A stretch of DNA of 64,000 bases from Egibacteraceae bacterium. GTDB taxonomy: Bacteria; Actinomycetota; Nitriliruptoria; Euzebyales; Egibacteraceae. The notes under the pieces are model-generated. The model saw only the letters and a list, made by a program, of their open reading frames with translations, made no database searches and was not told the DNA's origin. The position numbers and the translations under genes are program-made. Positions 8,102 through 19,387 of this stretch are shown here, one piece after another. Location of the stretch: the NCBI GenBank assembly GCA_030447925.1, contig JAUJNX010000001.1:424766-488765 (forward strand). Reading direction: 5' to 3'. Within the stretch, counting starts at the first letter, position 1. Each line of letters begins with the position of its first letter.

Positions 8102-8790
8102 CGGTCGTCCCCGGTCAGGAGGTCGACGGCGCGGGCGACGTTGGCGGGGAGCCGGTCGGCGAAGGCGGCGAGCCCCGCGAAGCGGGGTGACAGGTCCGCC
8201 GCGGCGCGGGGCAGGGCCTCGGCCGTCTGCCCGGCGGCCACCGTCCGGGCGACCGACAGCGTCAGCGCCTCCAGGTACGCGCCAGTGCCTGCGAGCGCCG
8301 CGTCGATCGCGGCGCCGTGCAACGGCGGACCCTCCGCGGGGACGAGCACGTCGGCGCGGAACGACGCGATGCGGGGGAGGGTCGCGCTCCGCCACTCGGC
8401 CGGGAACCCGTGCGCCACGTCGGGCGCCCGCCCCGCCGCCACGAGCCGGCCTGCGAACAGCACGCGCGCGTCCTCGACCCAGGCGACCGCGTCCCCGGCC
8501 GACGTGCCGCGCCCCACCCAGCCGAGCAGCACGTCGCGCCCGCCCAGCCCGATCCGGACCTGGTCCGCGAAGGCGGCGCCGACGCCAGGGCGGGCGTCCG
8601 CGTGGGCGATGACGACCGCGCCGCGCGCGTCGACCGCCCGGGCGCCGGTGAGGAACAGCCAGCGCGTCGCGGCGGCGGGCTCGGGCAGCACCCCGTCGAC
8701 CCACAGGACCGCGTCGGCGCCGGTGACGGCCCCGACGGTGCGCCCGTCGCGGTACACCGCGACGCCGTCCGCCAGCCGCTCCGCGGTCAC
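8098..8790 (-). CDS. Metallo-beta-lactamase-fold protein lacking metal ligands
   Basis: The product is about 230 residues, from a GTG at 8790 preceded by GGGGGCGAG. Segments align with SoxH-like MBL-fold hydrolases: VIAHADARP near 65-73, then RVLFAGRLVAAGRAP, and finally ADVLVPAEGPPLHG. The usual members have the pattern FAGDLV and VPGHGP; here Asp is replaced by Arg and the GH pair by AE, and no HxHxDH motif is present. The fold is therefore supported but zinc catalysis is not. It is the upstream partner of the flavin hydroxylase with a 4-base overlap, so it may be a scaffold or ligand-binding partner. Confidence 0.6.
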   Translation of the reverse strand: MTAERLADGVAVYRDGRTVGAVTGADAVLWVDGVLPEPAAATRWLFLTGARAVDARGAVVIAHADARPGVGAAFADQVRIGLGGRDVLLGWVGRGTSAGDAVAWVEDARVLFAGRLVAAGRAPDVAHGFPAEWRSATLPRIASFRADVLVPAEGPPLHGAAIDAALAGTGAYLEALTLSVARTVAAGQTAEALPRAAADLSPRFAGLAAFADRLPANVARAVDLLTGDDR

Positions 8791-8864
8791 CTGCTCGCCC
8801 CCAGCCCGTCCCCGGCCTCTGCCTCCCCTGATCCTAACGGCGGCCCGGCGGGCAGCATCACGGG

Positions 8865-9437
8865 GTGCTGACCGTCGGACACGGGACCCTGGAGGGCGCC
8901 GCGCTGACCGCCCTGCTGGACGGCGCGGGCGTCCGCCACCTGGTCGACGTGCGCCGGTACCCCGCCAGCCGGCGCCACCCGCAGTTCGCCAGGGCCGAGC
9001 TGGCGGGCCGCCTCCCCGCCGCGGGCATCGGCTACCGCTGGGACGAGGACCTGGGCGGACGGCGCACGCCGCGGCCGGACTCCCCGCACACCGGCCTGCG
9101 GGTGGCGCAGTTCCGCGGCTACGCCGAGCACATGACCACGCCACCCTTCCGGGCGGCGGTCCGTCGGCTCCTCGCCGACGCCGCGTCGGACACCACGGCC
9201 GTGCTGTGCGCCGAGTCGCTGTGGTGGCGCTGCCACCGGCGCCTGATCGCCGACCACCTCGTGCTGGTCGAGGGTGTCGACGTGGTCCACCTCGCCCACG
9301 ACGGCCGCACGACGCCGCACGTCCCGACCGACACCGCCCGCCGCCTCGCCACCGACGTCCTCTACGACGCCCCCGGCACCACCCCCACCCTCCCCGGCAC
9401 CACCCCCACCCTCCCCGGCCTGCCCCCCGCCCCCTGA
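8865..9437 (+). CDS. DUF488 family protein
   Basis: The product is 190 residues from a GTG start. DUF488 marks are the opening LTVGHGTLEG, LVDVRRYPASRRHPQF, and the CAE...WWRCHRRLIADHL segment carrying the conserved Cys and His-Arg. The molecular function of DUF488 is not established. The C-terminus ends in a perfect 21-bp tandem duplication (9375-9395 and 9396-9416) that encodes GTTPTLP twice, a low-complexity tail absent from the family core. It is divergent from the MBL/hydroxylase pair, with about 74 bases between the starts. Confidence 0.85.
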   Translation: MLTVGHGTLEGAALTALLDGAGVRHLVDVRRYPASRRHPQFARAELAGRLPAAGIGYRWDEDLGGRRTPRPDSPHTGLRVAQFRGYAEHMTTPPFRAAVRRLLADAASDTTAVLCAESLWWRCHRRLIADHLVLVEGVDVVHLAHDGRTTPHVPTDTARRLATDVLYDAPGTTPTLPGTTPTLPGLPPAP

Positions 9438-9679
9438 CCCCACCCCACGCCGACGCGACCCGCGCCCGACCGAGCCGGTTACGACCAACCTCGTTGTCCC
9501 ATCGGACCCGGGCCGCGCCCACCGGGCCATCCGAGCGCGGCGCGCTGGGTGGGGTGGGGTGAGGGCCGCCTCCCCATGGGCGACGACACGGATCCCGGGC
9601 TGCGCCCAGCGGGCCGCGCGCGGGCATGGGGACGCGCCGTCGCGGATGAGGCCCGCGGCCGGCGTGCTGGGGTGGGGTG
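9438..9679. repeat. Intergenic region with a diverged ~90-base direct repeat
   Basis: No gene is visible. The segment starting at 9503 (CGGACCCGGGCCGCGCCCA) recurs from 9589 as CGGATCCCGGGCTGCGCCCA. Both copies are followed, after spacers of different length, by a GGGTGGGGTG tract (near 9548 and 9668) and a GCC-rich end. The two copies resemble a duplicated intergenic element. Function is unknown; strong hairpins could act as terminators for the convergent DUF488 and HNH genes. Confidence 0.35.
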
Positions 9680-11094
<1,415 letters not shown>

Positions 11095-11137
11095 GCCACG
11101 GAACGTACCAGGGGGGTGTGACAGGTACGGGCGGCGA

Positions 11138-11886
<749 letters not shown>

Positions 11887-11890
<4 letters not shown>

Positions 11891-14007
11891 GCCCGGCCCC
11901 CGCCGTCGCCCCGCCGATCGGCCTCGCCGGCCGCCGTAGCGCCACCCGCGGTGGTCCCGCCCGCGGGCGCCCCGCCAGGCGCGGGTCCGGCGGCTGTGGC
12001 CCCGGCCGCCGTAGCGCCGCCCGCGGTGGTCCCGTCCGCCGTGGTCCCGCTCGCGGTGCGGGGGGGAGGGAGGGCGGTGTCGTCGTCGGTGCCGAGGTAG
12101 GCGGCGATGACCGCGGGGTCGTCGGCGATGGCGGACGGCGGGCCCAGGGCGATGCGGTGGCCGTCGTCGAGGACCCCCCCGCGGTCGGCCCGGGCCATGC
12201 CCGCCTCCATGTCGTGCTCGCCCCGGAGGATGGCCATCCCGCCCGCGCGCCGGCGGCGGAGCAGGTGGGCGAGGTCGGCGCGCTCGGCGGCGGCGAGGCC
12301 GGCCATCGGCTCGTCGAGCAGCAGCCGGTCGGGCTCCGCGGCCAGCGCGCGGGCGACCTCGACGAGCCGCTGGCGACCGAAGGGCAGGTCCGCGGCCCGG
12401 GTGTCGACCACGTCGTCCAGCCCGAGCAGCCCCGCGAGGCGGCGGGCCTCGGCGTCGATCGCCCGCTCCTCGCGCCGGGCGGGGAAGGCCAGCGCCCCCG
12501 CCACGATCCCGCCGCGGCTGCGCAGGTGCCGGCCCACCGCGACGTTCCCCGCGACCGTCATCGAGGTGAAGATCTGCAGGTTCTGGAACGTCCGCGCCGC
12601 TCCCGCGGCCGCCACGGTGTGCGGGCGGGGCGGCCGGGCCGCCGACGAGACGGGCCGCCCGCCGACCTCCACCGTCCCCGCCGTCGGGGGCAGCACCCCC
12701 GACACGACGTTGAACAGGGTGGTCTTGCCGGCGCCGTTCGGCCCGATCAGGGCGACGATCTCGCCGGTGCGGACCTCCAGGTCGACCCCGTCGACCGCCC
12801 GCACCCCCCCGAAGTGGCGTTCGAGGCCGGTGACGCGCAGGACGACCGTCCCCGGCGGGGGCCGCCCCTCGCGCGGGAGCAGCGGCTCGACCGCCGCGCC
12901 CTGCTCCCGCACCGCCACCGCCCCACCCGAGGACGCAGGCCCCGGCCCCGGCACAGTCGCCCCCGCGCTCCGCCGCCCCCCCAGCCCGGACAGTCGCCGC
13001 CCCGCCTGGACGAACCCGCCGGGCAGGAAGATCACCGACAGGGTCAGCAGCAGGCCGAAGCCGATGAGCTGGTACTCCCCGCTGGCCCCGGGGATGACCC
13101 GCGGGATGAAGGTGGTGAGGGCCTCGCCGAGCCCCTCGACGAACACGGCGCCCAGGATCGCGCCCCACACGCTGCCCAGCCCGCCGACGACGGCCATGAG
13201 CAGCAGCTCGACCGACAGCTGGAAGGACGCGGACTGCGCGTTCACGACCCCGACGACGTGGGCGTAGCCGGTCCCCGCGATGCCCGCGAGCGCCGCGGAC
13301 AGCACGAAGACCTGGAGCCGCAGCCGGAACGTGTCGATCCCCAGCGTCTCCGCGGCGACCTCGGAGTCGTGGACCGCCCCCAGCGCCCGCCCGACCCGCC
13401 CGCGGGCGAGGTTGCGCGCCAGCACCAGCGCCACGATCACCGTCGCCCACAGCAGGTAGAACTGCTCGCCCGGCTCGTCGTAGGTGCGGCCGTTGAAGGC
13501 GACGTCGCCGATGCCGAAGATCCCCGACTGCCCGCCCAGGAACTCCCACTGGTTGGCGACCACCGCGACGATGATCCCGAAGCCCAGGGTCGCCAGCGCC
13601 AGGTAGTGCCCGCGCAGGCGCAGGATCGGGATGCCGACGGCGAACGCCGCCGCGACCGCCACCGCGACCGCGACGACCGCCGCCAGCAGCGAGTTGACCT
13701 CATAGCGGGTGGTCAGCACCGCCGAGGTGTACGCCCCGATGGCCAGGAACCCGGCCTGGCCCAGCGAGATCTGCCCCGCCAGCCCCATCAGCAGCGACAG
13801 ACCCAGCGCGGCGAGGGCGAACATCCCGGCGAACACGCCGACGAAGACCACCTGGCCCTCGGCCACCAGCGGGAAGACCACGACGGCCGCGATCAGGACG
13901 GCCAGCCCGACGAGGTCGCGGCGCGCCCGGCGCCGCCCCGCGCCCGGCCCCTCGACGGCCATGGCCGCCGCGTCGGCCCGCTCCGCGACCGCCGGCTCGG
14001 CGCTCAC
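11887..14007 (-). CDS. Fused LivM permease and LivG ATPase
   Basis: One 706-residue frame carries both subunits. Residues about 30-340 are the LivM permease with eight or more membrane helices and the family motifs GLAGQISLGQAGFLAIGAY and LRGHYLALATLGFG. Residues about 395-650 are the LivG ATPase: Walker A GPNGAGKTT, signature LPFGRQRLVEVARAL, Walker B LLLDEPMAGL and switch GEHDM. The part after Walker B is less conserved than usual. The last ~50 residues are a Thr/Gly/Ala-rich tail encoded by imperfect repeats (a 33-bp unit at 11927 and again at 12002). LivM-LivG fusions are known; the tail is the odd part. The GTG start overlaps the livH stop. Confidence 0.88.
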
Positions 14008-14876
14008 ACCCGCGCCACCGCGCCGGTGCGCCCGAAGACGCCGCTGGGCCGGGCGACGAGCAGGATGATGAGCAGGAAGAACGCCACGGCGTCCTGCAGC
14101 CCGGAGCTGATGTAGCCGGCCACGAGCCGCTCGACGACGCCGAGGAGCAGCCCGCCCAGGATGGCGGCGGGGATCGACGCCAGCCCGCCCATGCTCGCGG
14201 CCACGAAGCCCTTGAGGCCGAGGAACAGCCCGATGTTCCAGTCCGTCTGGAACACCGGGGAGGACACGACCCCGGCGACGGCGCCCACGATGCCGGCCAG
14301 GACCCACGACAGCGTCGACATCCGCGACGGCGAGATCCCGACCAGCCGGGCGGCGACGGGCTGCTCGGCGCAGGCGCGGAAGGCCCGGCCCGTCGTCGTG
14401 CGCTCCAGGAACACGTACAGCGCCGCCGCGGCGATCACGGTGGCGACCAGGATCCACAGGTCCTGGGGGCGGACCTGCACCCCGCCGAGGTCCAGGACCC
14501 CCGGGGTGAACGCCGGCAGGGCCCGCGGCTGGGGCCCGGCCACCAGCAGCGCGGTCGCCTTGAGGGTCGTGGAGACCCCCAGCGTGAGCATGATGTAGAC
14601 GACCGCCGAGGACCCCGCGGCGGGGGCGACGGCGACGCGCTCGATCACGCCCGCCAGCACGGCGACCGTGACGACGGCGGCGACCGCGGCGGCCGCCAGC
14701 GGGAAGCCCGCGCCCAGGAGCGCGATGGCGACGAACCCCGCCACCATCGCGAACTCCCCCTGGGCCAGGTTGATGATCCCCGTCACCGAGTGGATGGCGA
14801 CGAAGCCGACCCCGACCAGCCCGTACGCCGCGCCGGTCGACAGCCCGGCGACGACCAGCTGGAGGAGGTCGATCAT
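14004..14876 (-). CDS. livH: Branched-chain amino acid-type ABC permease (LivH)
   Basis: The product is 290 residues with about eight membrane helices. The start GLSTGAAYGLVGVGFVAIHS and the segment GIINLAQGEFAMVAGF are typical of LivH. Other family marks are FRACAEQPVAARLVGI and the loop SMGGLASIPAAILGGLLLG. Its ATG overlaps the livK stop as ATGA, and its own stop overlaps the LivM-LivG GTG, so the three are translationally coupled in the inner membrane transporter operon. Confidence 0.93.
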   Translation of the reverse strand: MIDLLQLVVAGLSTGAAYGLVGVGFVAIHSVTGIINLAQGEFAMVAGFVAIALLGAGFPLAAAAVAAVVTVAVLAGVIERVAVAPAAGSSAVVYIMLTLGVSTTLKATALLVAGPQPRALPAFTPGVLDLGGVQVRPQDLWILVATVIAAAALYVFLERTTTGRAFRACAEQPVAARLVGISPSRMSTLSWVLAGIVGAVAGVVSSPVFQTDWNIGLFLGLKGFVAASMGGLASIPAAILGGLLLGVVERLVAGYISSGLQDAVAFFLLIILLVARPSGVFGRTGAVARV

Positions 14877-16129
14877 GAACCGGGCTGCTCGTCCGCCAGG
14901 GCGAACTGGCCGTCGCGCACGGTGGCGAAGACCAGGGCGTCGGGCCCGAGCCCCGAGTGGTCCTCCGGCGTCATCCGGAACACCCCGCTCATGCCGACCA
15001 GCTCGGCGGTCTCCAGGTAGTCGCGGATGGCGGCCGGGTCCGTGCCGACCTCGTCGATGGCCTGGACCGCCAGGGTGAACCCGTCCCAGGCGTGGCCCGC
15101 GAAGGTCGACGGCCGCGCGCCGTAGCGCTCCTCGTAGGCGGTCACGAACTCCTGGATGACCTCGGTCTGCGGGTCCGCGGGGTCCAGCTCGTCGGCGACG
15201 AGCAGGCGGCCGATCGGGAAGACGATGCCCTCGGCGGCGTCGCCGGCGACCTCGAGGAAGGCCGGGTTGCCGATGCCGTGGCTGTGCAGGAGCGGGGTCT
15301 CGATGCCGAGCTGGCGGTAGGCCTGCGTGGCGGTGGCCGCGGCCGGGGGGATGCCCCAGATCACGTTCACGTCCGCGCCGGCGTCGCGCAGGTTGATCAT
15401 CTGGGCGGTGAAGTCGGTCGCGTCGGTCGCGAAGCGCTCCTCGACGAGCACGATGTCGGGGTTGCCGCTGACCTCGCGGAAGATGTCGGCGACGCCCTCG
15501 CCGAACGCGCTGGCGTCACGGGCCAGGCCCAGGGTCTCGTGGCCCTGGGCCTCCATCCACTCGAGCAGGCGCTGGACGACCACCGAGTCGTTCTGGGCGG
15601 TCTTGAACACCCACTCCGACCCCTCGATGATCGACAGGTTCGCCGACAGCGAGATCATCGGGATCTCGGCCTGCTCCGCGATGGGGCGCATCGCCAGGCT
15701 CGGGCCGGTGCGGCTGGCGCCGAGGATGATGTCGACGTCCTCCTGCAGCAGCGAGGTCAGCTGGGTCGCGGCCTCGTCCTCGCGCGACTGGTTGTCGCGG
15801 ATGTCGAGCTCGACCTCCCGCCCGTCGATCCCGCCCTCGGCGTTGAGCTGCTCGACGAGCAGCTCGAGGGTGTCGCGCTCGGGCCCGCCCAGGTTGGCCC
15901 CGGGACCGGTGATGTCGAGGACCGCGCCGATGCGGATGGGGCCCTCCTCGGTCGCGGGGGCCTCGCTGACCGTGTCGCCGGCCGGGGCCGAGGCCGCGTC
16001 GGACGCGGTCTCACCGCCTCCGCCGCCGGCGGCCGCGTCGCCGCCGTCCTCCGCCTCCGCGCAGCCCGCGGCCACCAGGGCCAGGGCCAGCAGCAGGACC
16101 ACCAGGGGCCGTCGCAGCAGGGTCGTCAT
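14873..16129 (-). CDS. Branched-chain amino acid/aromatic-acid binding lipoprotein (LivK type)
   Basis: The product is 418 residues. A lipoprotein signal with lipobox VAAGC places the acylated Cys at 23, followed by a Gly/Ala/Ser-rich linker to about residue 65. The type I periplasmic-binding fold begins with RIGAVLDITGPGANLG and contains ILGASRTGPSLAMRPIAEQ and GHAWDGFTLAVQAIDE. It is the first gene of the transporter operon, so it would deliver ligand to LivH and the LivM-LivG fusion from outside the membrane. Ligand specificity cannot be read from the sequence. Confidence 0.92.
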   Translation of the reverse strand: MTTLLRRPLVVLLLALALVAAGCAEAEDGGDAAAGGGGGETASDAASAPAGDTVSEAPATEEGPIRIGAVLDITGPGANLGGPERDTLELLVEQLNAEGGIDGREVELDIRDNQSREDEAATQLTSLLQEDVDIILGASRTGPSLAMRPIAEQAEIPMISLSANLSIIEGSEWVFKTAQNDSVVVQRLLEWMEAQGHETLGLARDASAFGEGVADIFREVSGNPDIVLVEERFATDATDFTAQMINLRDAGADVNVIWGIPPAAATATQAYRQLGIETPLLHSHGIGNPAFLEVAGDAAEGIVFPIGRLLVADELDPADPQTEVIQEFVTAYEERYGARPSTFAGHAWDGFTLAVQAIDEVGTDPAAIRDYLETAELVGMSGVFRMTPEDHSGLGPDALVFATVRDGQFALADEQPGS

Positions 16130-16217
16130 GCCGAACCTCCTCGCTCGGCGCGACCCGGTCCGCCCGGGCGGAGCGCCATCACCGTGTGTTCATCTTCCGG
16201 CATTCTCCTGTCGCCCG

Positions 16218-17045
16218 TCAACGGTCTGGCCCGTGTCCGCTGTCCAGGGGCAGGGGCAGGGCGTCCAGCAGCGCGGCGAACTCCCCGTCGGCGCGGTCGC
16301 GGAGCCCGTCGTGGCGGCGCAGGAACAACGCGAACGCGTCCTGGGCGGGCCAGCCGTCGGGCAGGTGGGCCACCGGCAGGTGCGGGTCGTCCAGGATCAG
16401 CAGGCGCCACTCGGTGATCAGGCGCAGCTGCTCGGCCAGGGCCCCGCCCTCGGGAGGCGGGTCCGATCCGGCGCCCCAGTTGGCGGTGAACGCGACGTAG
16501 CGGGCGGCGAGGGCGTCCAGGTCCCAGGCGTCGGCGACCACCCGGCGGATGTCGGTCGGGGAGGTCGGGTGCCCGACGAACCCGTCGACGCGCTGGGCCA
16601 GGCCCAGCCCCTCGACGACCTCGGCGACGTCGACGTGGCCCGGTGCCAGCCACAGCCCGCTGCGCAGCGGCCCGAACCCCCGCCAGGCCAGCGCCGTGCG
16701 CAGCCGGTGGCGCTCGTGGCGCTGGCCCTCGGGGATGGAGAACGACAGCAGCGTCCACGCGTCGTCGACCACCCGGACCGGCGGGGTCGCGAAGATGCGC
16801 ACCTCGCCCTCGGCGAGCACCCGCCGGGTGCGCGGGGTCAGGGCAAGGTACGCCCGCCGCCCGCGCCGGTGGCGGGCGAGGTGCCCCCGCAGCACCATGC
16901 GGTTGAGCGTGGACCGCGCGGCCTCCTCGCCCACCCCCAGCCGCGCGAGCACCGCGATGCACGTGCTGCTGGCGACCGCCACGTTGCGGTGCAGCACGTG
17001 GCGCCCCAGCAGGGTGAACATCAGCGTCTGCGGCCGCGCGCCCAT
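16218..17045 (-). CDS. PaaX-family transcriptional repressor
   Basis: The product is 275 residues. An N-terminal winged helix (about 1-75: ARSTLNRMVLRGHLARHRRGRRAYLALT) is followed by the PaaX middle domain (RVVDDAWTLLSFSIPEGQRHERHRLRTAL, shown here as its general region near 88-116) and the C-terminal domain ending in DAFALFLRRHD. PaaX repressors respond to phenylacetyl-CoA and control aromatic catabolism. The gene lies 88 bases before livK in the same direction, which links it to the transporter. A -35/-10 pair just upstream places transcription at the ATG itself. Confidence 0.88.
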   Translation of the reverse strand: MGARPQTLMFTLLGRHVLHRNVAVASSTCIAVLARLGVGEEAARSTLNRMVLRGHLARHRRGRRAYLALTPRTRRVLAEGEVRIFATPPVRVVDDAWTLLSFSIPEGQRHERHRLRTALAWRGFGPLRSGLWLAPGHVDVAEVVEGLGLAQRVDGFVGHPTSPTDIRRVVADAWDLDALAARYVAFTANWGAGSDPPPEGGALAEQLRLITEWRLLILDDPHLPVAHLPDGWPAQDAFALFLRRHDGLRDRADGEFAALLDALPLPLDSGHGPDR

Positions 17046-17051
17046 CCCCGG

Positions 17052-17080
17052 ATGGTGTGCCGATGGGTGACGAGCGTCAA
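17052..17080 (-). promoter_or_regulatory. Promoter of the PaaX-like gene, leaderless type
   Basis: On the minus strand a -35 TTGACG (17080-17075) and a weak -10 CACCAT (17057-17052) are separated by 17 bases. Six bases separate the -10 from the ATG at 17045, which predicts a transcript starting at the start codon. There is no Shine-Dalgarno sequence. The geometry is the same as upstream of the TetR gene near 5.5 kb. Confidence 0.45.
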
Positions 17081-17094
17081 GGTCGTGCGCGACG

Positions 17095-17757
17095 TCACGT
17101 ACCGTCAGGTGGGCGGTCCGGCGCGGTCCCGTCCAGCACGCCCCAGCGGGTGGCCAGGAGCAGGGCCTCGACCCGGCTCTCGGCGCCCATGCGCGTGTAG
17201 AGCCGGTGCAGCAGCCGGTAGAGCGCGCGCTCGGTGTAGCCGGCGCGGCGGGCCAGCTGGGCCACGGTCACGCCGCCGGCCAGGTCCCGCAGCCACGCCG
17301 CCTCGCGCGGGTCGATGCGGACCGTCGCGGGCGGCCGCAGCACCGCCGCGGCCAGCTCCCGCGCGACGTCGGCGGGCAGGTGCACCTGCCCGCCAGCCGC
17401 GGCGGCCACCACCGCCGCCACCTCCTCGGGCGGTGCGCGCCAGTCGGCGACCCCGTCGTCCTCGGCGCGCAGCGCCGCCAGGAACGATGCGGGGTCGGGG
17501 TCGGGCAGCAGCGCGACGACCAGGGTGGTCGGTGACCGCAGGGCCGCGGCGCGGCGCACGTCGGCGGGTCCGGAGAACGTGAGCAGGACCGCGCAGCGCT
17601 GCCGGCCCGCCGCCCACGCCCGGATGTCCTGCGGGTCGGCGGGCACCGCGCCGGCGTCGGCCAGGGCGGCCAGGAGCCCCCGGCGGTAGCTGGGCGCGGC
17701 GTCGGCGACCGCGACGGCGAGGCCACGCAGGGAGGTGTCAGCCCGGGTTGCGCGCAT
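17095..17757 (-). CDS. LuxR/NarL-like regulator with degenerate receiver domain
   Basis: The product is 220 residues. The N-terminal ~130 residues look like a receiver fold (VAVADAAPSYRRGLLAALAD, CAVLLTFSGPADV, LVVALLPDPDP), but the phosphoacceptor Asp and the Lys are not where they should be. Residues about 150-210 form a helix-turn-helix related to LuxR types (LAGGVTVAQLARRAGYTERA, LYRLLHRLYTRMGAESRVEA), without the usual LTxREREVL opening. It is probably an orphan, phosphorylation-independent regulator. It sits upstream of the PaaX gene in the same direction, 49 bases away. The target is unknown. Confidence 0.65.
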   Translation of the reverse strand: MRATRADTSLRGLAVAVADAAPSYRRGLLAALADAGAVPADPQDIRAWAAGRQRCAVLLTFSGPADVRRAAALRSPTTLVVALLPDPDPASFLAALRAEDDGVADWRAPPEEVAAVVAAAAGGQVHLPADVARELAAAVLRPPATVRIDPREAAWLRDLAGGVTVAQLARRAGYTERALYRLLHRLYTRMGAESRVEALLLATRWGVLDGTAPDRPPDGT

Positions 17758-17822
17758 GACGGGGATACGTGCCGGCGGGCGCGATCTCCGGGTGGTGCCC
17801 CGAAGTTCGTCCTCGAGGAGGA

Positions 17823-17860
17823 GCCCCGGCCGGTCCGCCGGGCGGCGGTCCGGCCGGGGC
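17823..17860 (-). terminator. Strong hairpin terminator after the secreted-protein gene
   Basis: GCCCCGGCCGG (17823-17833) and CCGGCCGGGGC (17850-17860) form a perfect 11-bp stem around a loop that itself contains GCCGGGCGGC. It begins 13 bases after the stop of the secreted-protein gene on the minus strand. There is no T-tract, as is common in high-G+C actinobacteria. Confidence 0.7.
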
Positions 17861-17873
17861 GGGCGAGGGGTGG

Positions 17874-18461
17874 CTAGTTGGGGCTGCAGGGCTCGGGGCC
17901 CAGGGGACCGAACCCGGTGCAGTTGACGCTGTCGGCCCCCGGCGGGGCGGTCGAGATCGACAGCACCATCCGCGACTCGAACCGGGCCGGGTCGAAGGTG
18001 GCCACGCCCGGCGGGATCCCGATGGTGATGGTGCCGGGACGGTCCCAGGTCGCGGCGGTCAGGATCGTGGCCGGCGACGTCGTCGACGTCGCGGGCGCGA
18101 AGTCGGACCGGTAGCTCTCGCGCTGGAGGTTGGAGGTCGCGCCCTCCGTCGTCCGGTCGGCCTGGCTGGTGACGATGGCCGGCTGGCGGGTGATGGTGGT
18201 GCCGTCGGAGCACCACTCCACGTTCATGGTCATGAACGCCGTGGTCACCCGCCCGACGTTGGTGTTCTCGGTGACCGGGATGCGGGCCTGCACCCGGAAG
18301 GCGGTCCCCGGCGCGCTCGCGCAGGGCCCGAGGATGGTCGTCGGGATCGTCTCGGCCGCCGCCTGCCGCGGGGCCGAGAACGCGAAGGTCCCCACCGCCG
18401 CCAGGGCTGCCAGCGCGCTCGCCAGCGCCACCCCGGTCCGGCGGGGCTGCACATTCCTCAT
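17874..18461 (-). CDS. Secreted protein of unknown function, four cysteines
   Basis: The product is 195 residues. A signal peptide is clear: positive residues at 2-8, a hydrophobic core at about 11-30 and an AAAE cleavage region near 35-37. The mature part is rich in Thr and Ser and has four cysteines (in GPCAS, EWCSD, VNCTG and EPCSP) that could make two disulfides. Predicted beta-strand content is high by eye. I recognise no family. A strong terminator follows, so it is a single-gene unit; the 200-base upstream region has paired ATGACCTG repeats that may regulate it. Confidence 0.7.
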   Translation of the reverse strand: MRNVQPRRTGVALASALAALAAVGTFAFSAPRQAAAETIPTTILGPCASAPGTAFRVQARIPVTENTNVGRVTTAFMTMNVEWCSDGTTITRQPAIVTSQADRTTEGATSNLQRESYRSDFAPATSTTSPATILTAATWDRPGTITIGIPPGVATFDPARFESRMVLSISTAPPGADSVNCTGFGPLGPEPCSPN

Positions 18462-18549
18462 TCCTTCACCTCTCGCTGTCGGGAACGGTCCGCGACGAAC
18501 GGTAGGAAGCGATCGCCGTCGTGCGGCTGTCCGATACCGGGGCGAGGAG

Positions 18550-18580
18550 ATGACCTGATCCGGGTCAGGAACATGACCTG
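18550..18580. promoter_or_regulatory. Paired ATGACCTG direct repeats around a CCTGA/TCAGG palindrome
   Basis: ATGACCTG occurs at 18550-18557 and 18573-18580, 23 bases apart, about two helical turns. The first copy overlaps the inverted repeat CCTGA-N6-TCAGG (18554-18569). The site lies in the divergent region between the secreted protein and signal peptidase genes, and could bind a dimeric regulator. No binding protein can be named. Confidence 0.3.
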
Positions 18581-18663
18581 TTCGGGAAGGGGTGGACCGT
18601 CCGGCTACGCCGCCGGGAGGAGCACCATTCCCCGCGTTCGCCGACCAGGGCTAGCGTCGGGGG

Positions 18664-19254
18664 ATGAGCACGTCCGGGCCGCCGTGGCCGTCCCCGGCCG
18701 GCGCGCGCGTGGCCGCCCTGCACGCCCGCCGCGAGGTCGCGCGCCGGCGGACCGCGGCACTGCTGCGGCGGCTGCTCGCGACCACGACGGCGTGCCTGGT
18801 CGTGACCCTGGCGCTGCTCGCCGTCAGGACGCTGGTCGCCGACGTGTTCCGCGTGCCCTCGGCCTCCATGGTCCCCACCCTGGCCGTCGACGACCTCATC
18901 GTCGTCGACCGCCTGGCGTACCGGCTGGAGGCGCCGCGCCACGGCGACGTCGTGGTGCTGGGGTCCGCGGGGCTCGCGGACGCGGAGCTGCTGGTCAAGC
19001 GCGTGGTCGGGGTGCCGGGCGACGTGCTCCAGGCGGGCGGGGGCGTCCTGGTGCGCAACGGCGCGGTGGTGCCCGAGCCCTACCTGGCGCCCGGCGCGGT
19101 GACGTTCGACTTCGGCCCGGTGGTCGTGCCCCGCGGGCACTACTGGGTGATGGGCGACAATCGGCCGCAGTCGCAGGATTCGCGCGCGTTCGGGCCGGTG
19201 CCCGCGGAGCGGTTGATCGGCAGGACCACCGAGATCCTCCGCGCGCTGCCCTGA
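18664..19254 (+). CDS. lepB: Signal peptidase I
   Basis: The product is 196 residues, a single-pass membrane protease (helix at about 38-58) acting on the outer face. The catalytic Ser68 lies in PSASMVPTL, the general-base Lys112 in VKRVVGVPGD, and the conserved box MGDNRPQSQDSRAFGPV follows near 160. It would remove signal peptides from exported proteins. The neighbouring gene encodes an exported protein, but the two are divergent, so no special pairing is implied. The N-terminal ~35 residues form an Arg-rich cytoplasmic tail. Confidence 0.93.
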   Translation: MSTSGPPWPSPAGARVAALHARREVARRRTAALLRRLLATTTACLVVTLALLAVRTLVADVFRVPSASMVPTLAVDDLIVVDRLAYRLEAPRHGDVVVLGSAGLADAELLVKRVVGVPGDVLQAGGGVLVRNGAVVPEPYLAPGAVTFDFGPVVVPRGHYWVMGDNRPQSQDSRAFGPVPAERLIGRTTEILRALP

Positions 19255-19387
19255 GCGCATCTGTTCGCACTCATTCCTTGGTCCACGTGCACCTTCACCG
19301 ACTTCGTCTCCCCGTCGGCGCCGGCCGCCTGCCAGCAGTTCCACGGGCGGGGCGGCCCCTACGACATGACCCGCGGCGGCTGAGGGG

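Noticed and set aside
6086..9562. Long plus-strand frame over the hydroxylase and DUF488 region
   Set aside because: Composition is Arg/Pro/Ala-rich noise of a high-G+C antisense frame; the hydroxylase, MBL-fold and DUF488 genes explain the region.
19255..19383. Gene end reading TCTFTDFVSPSAPAACQQ
   Set aside because: A plausible C-terminal remnant, but only about 35 codons without start or family, so not called.
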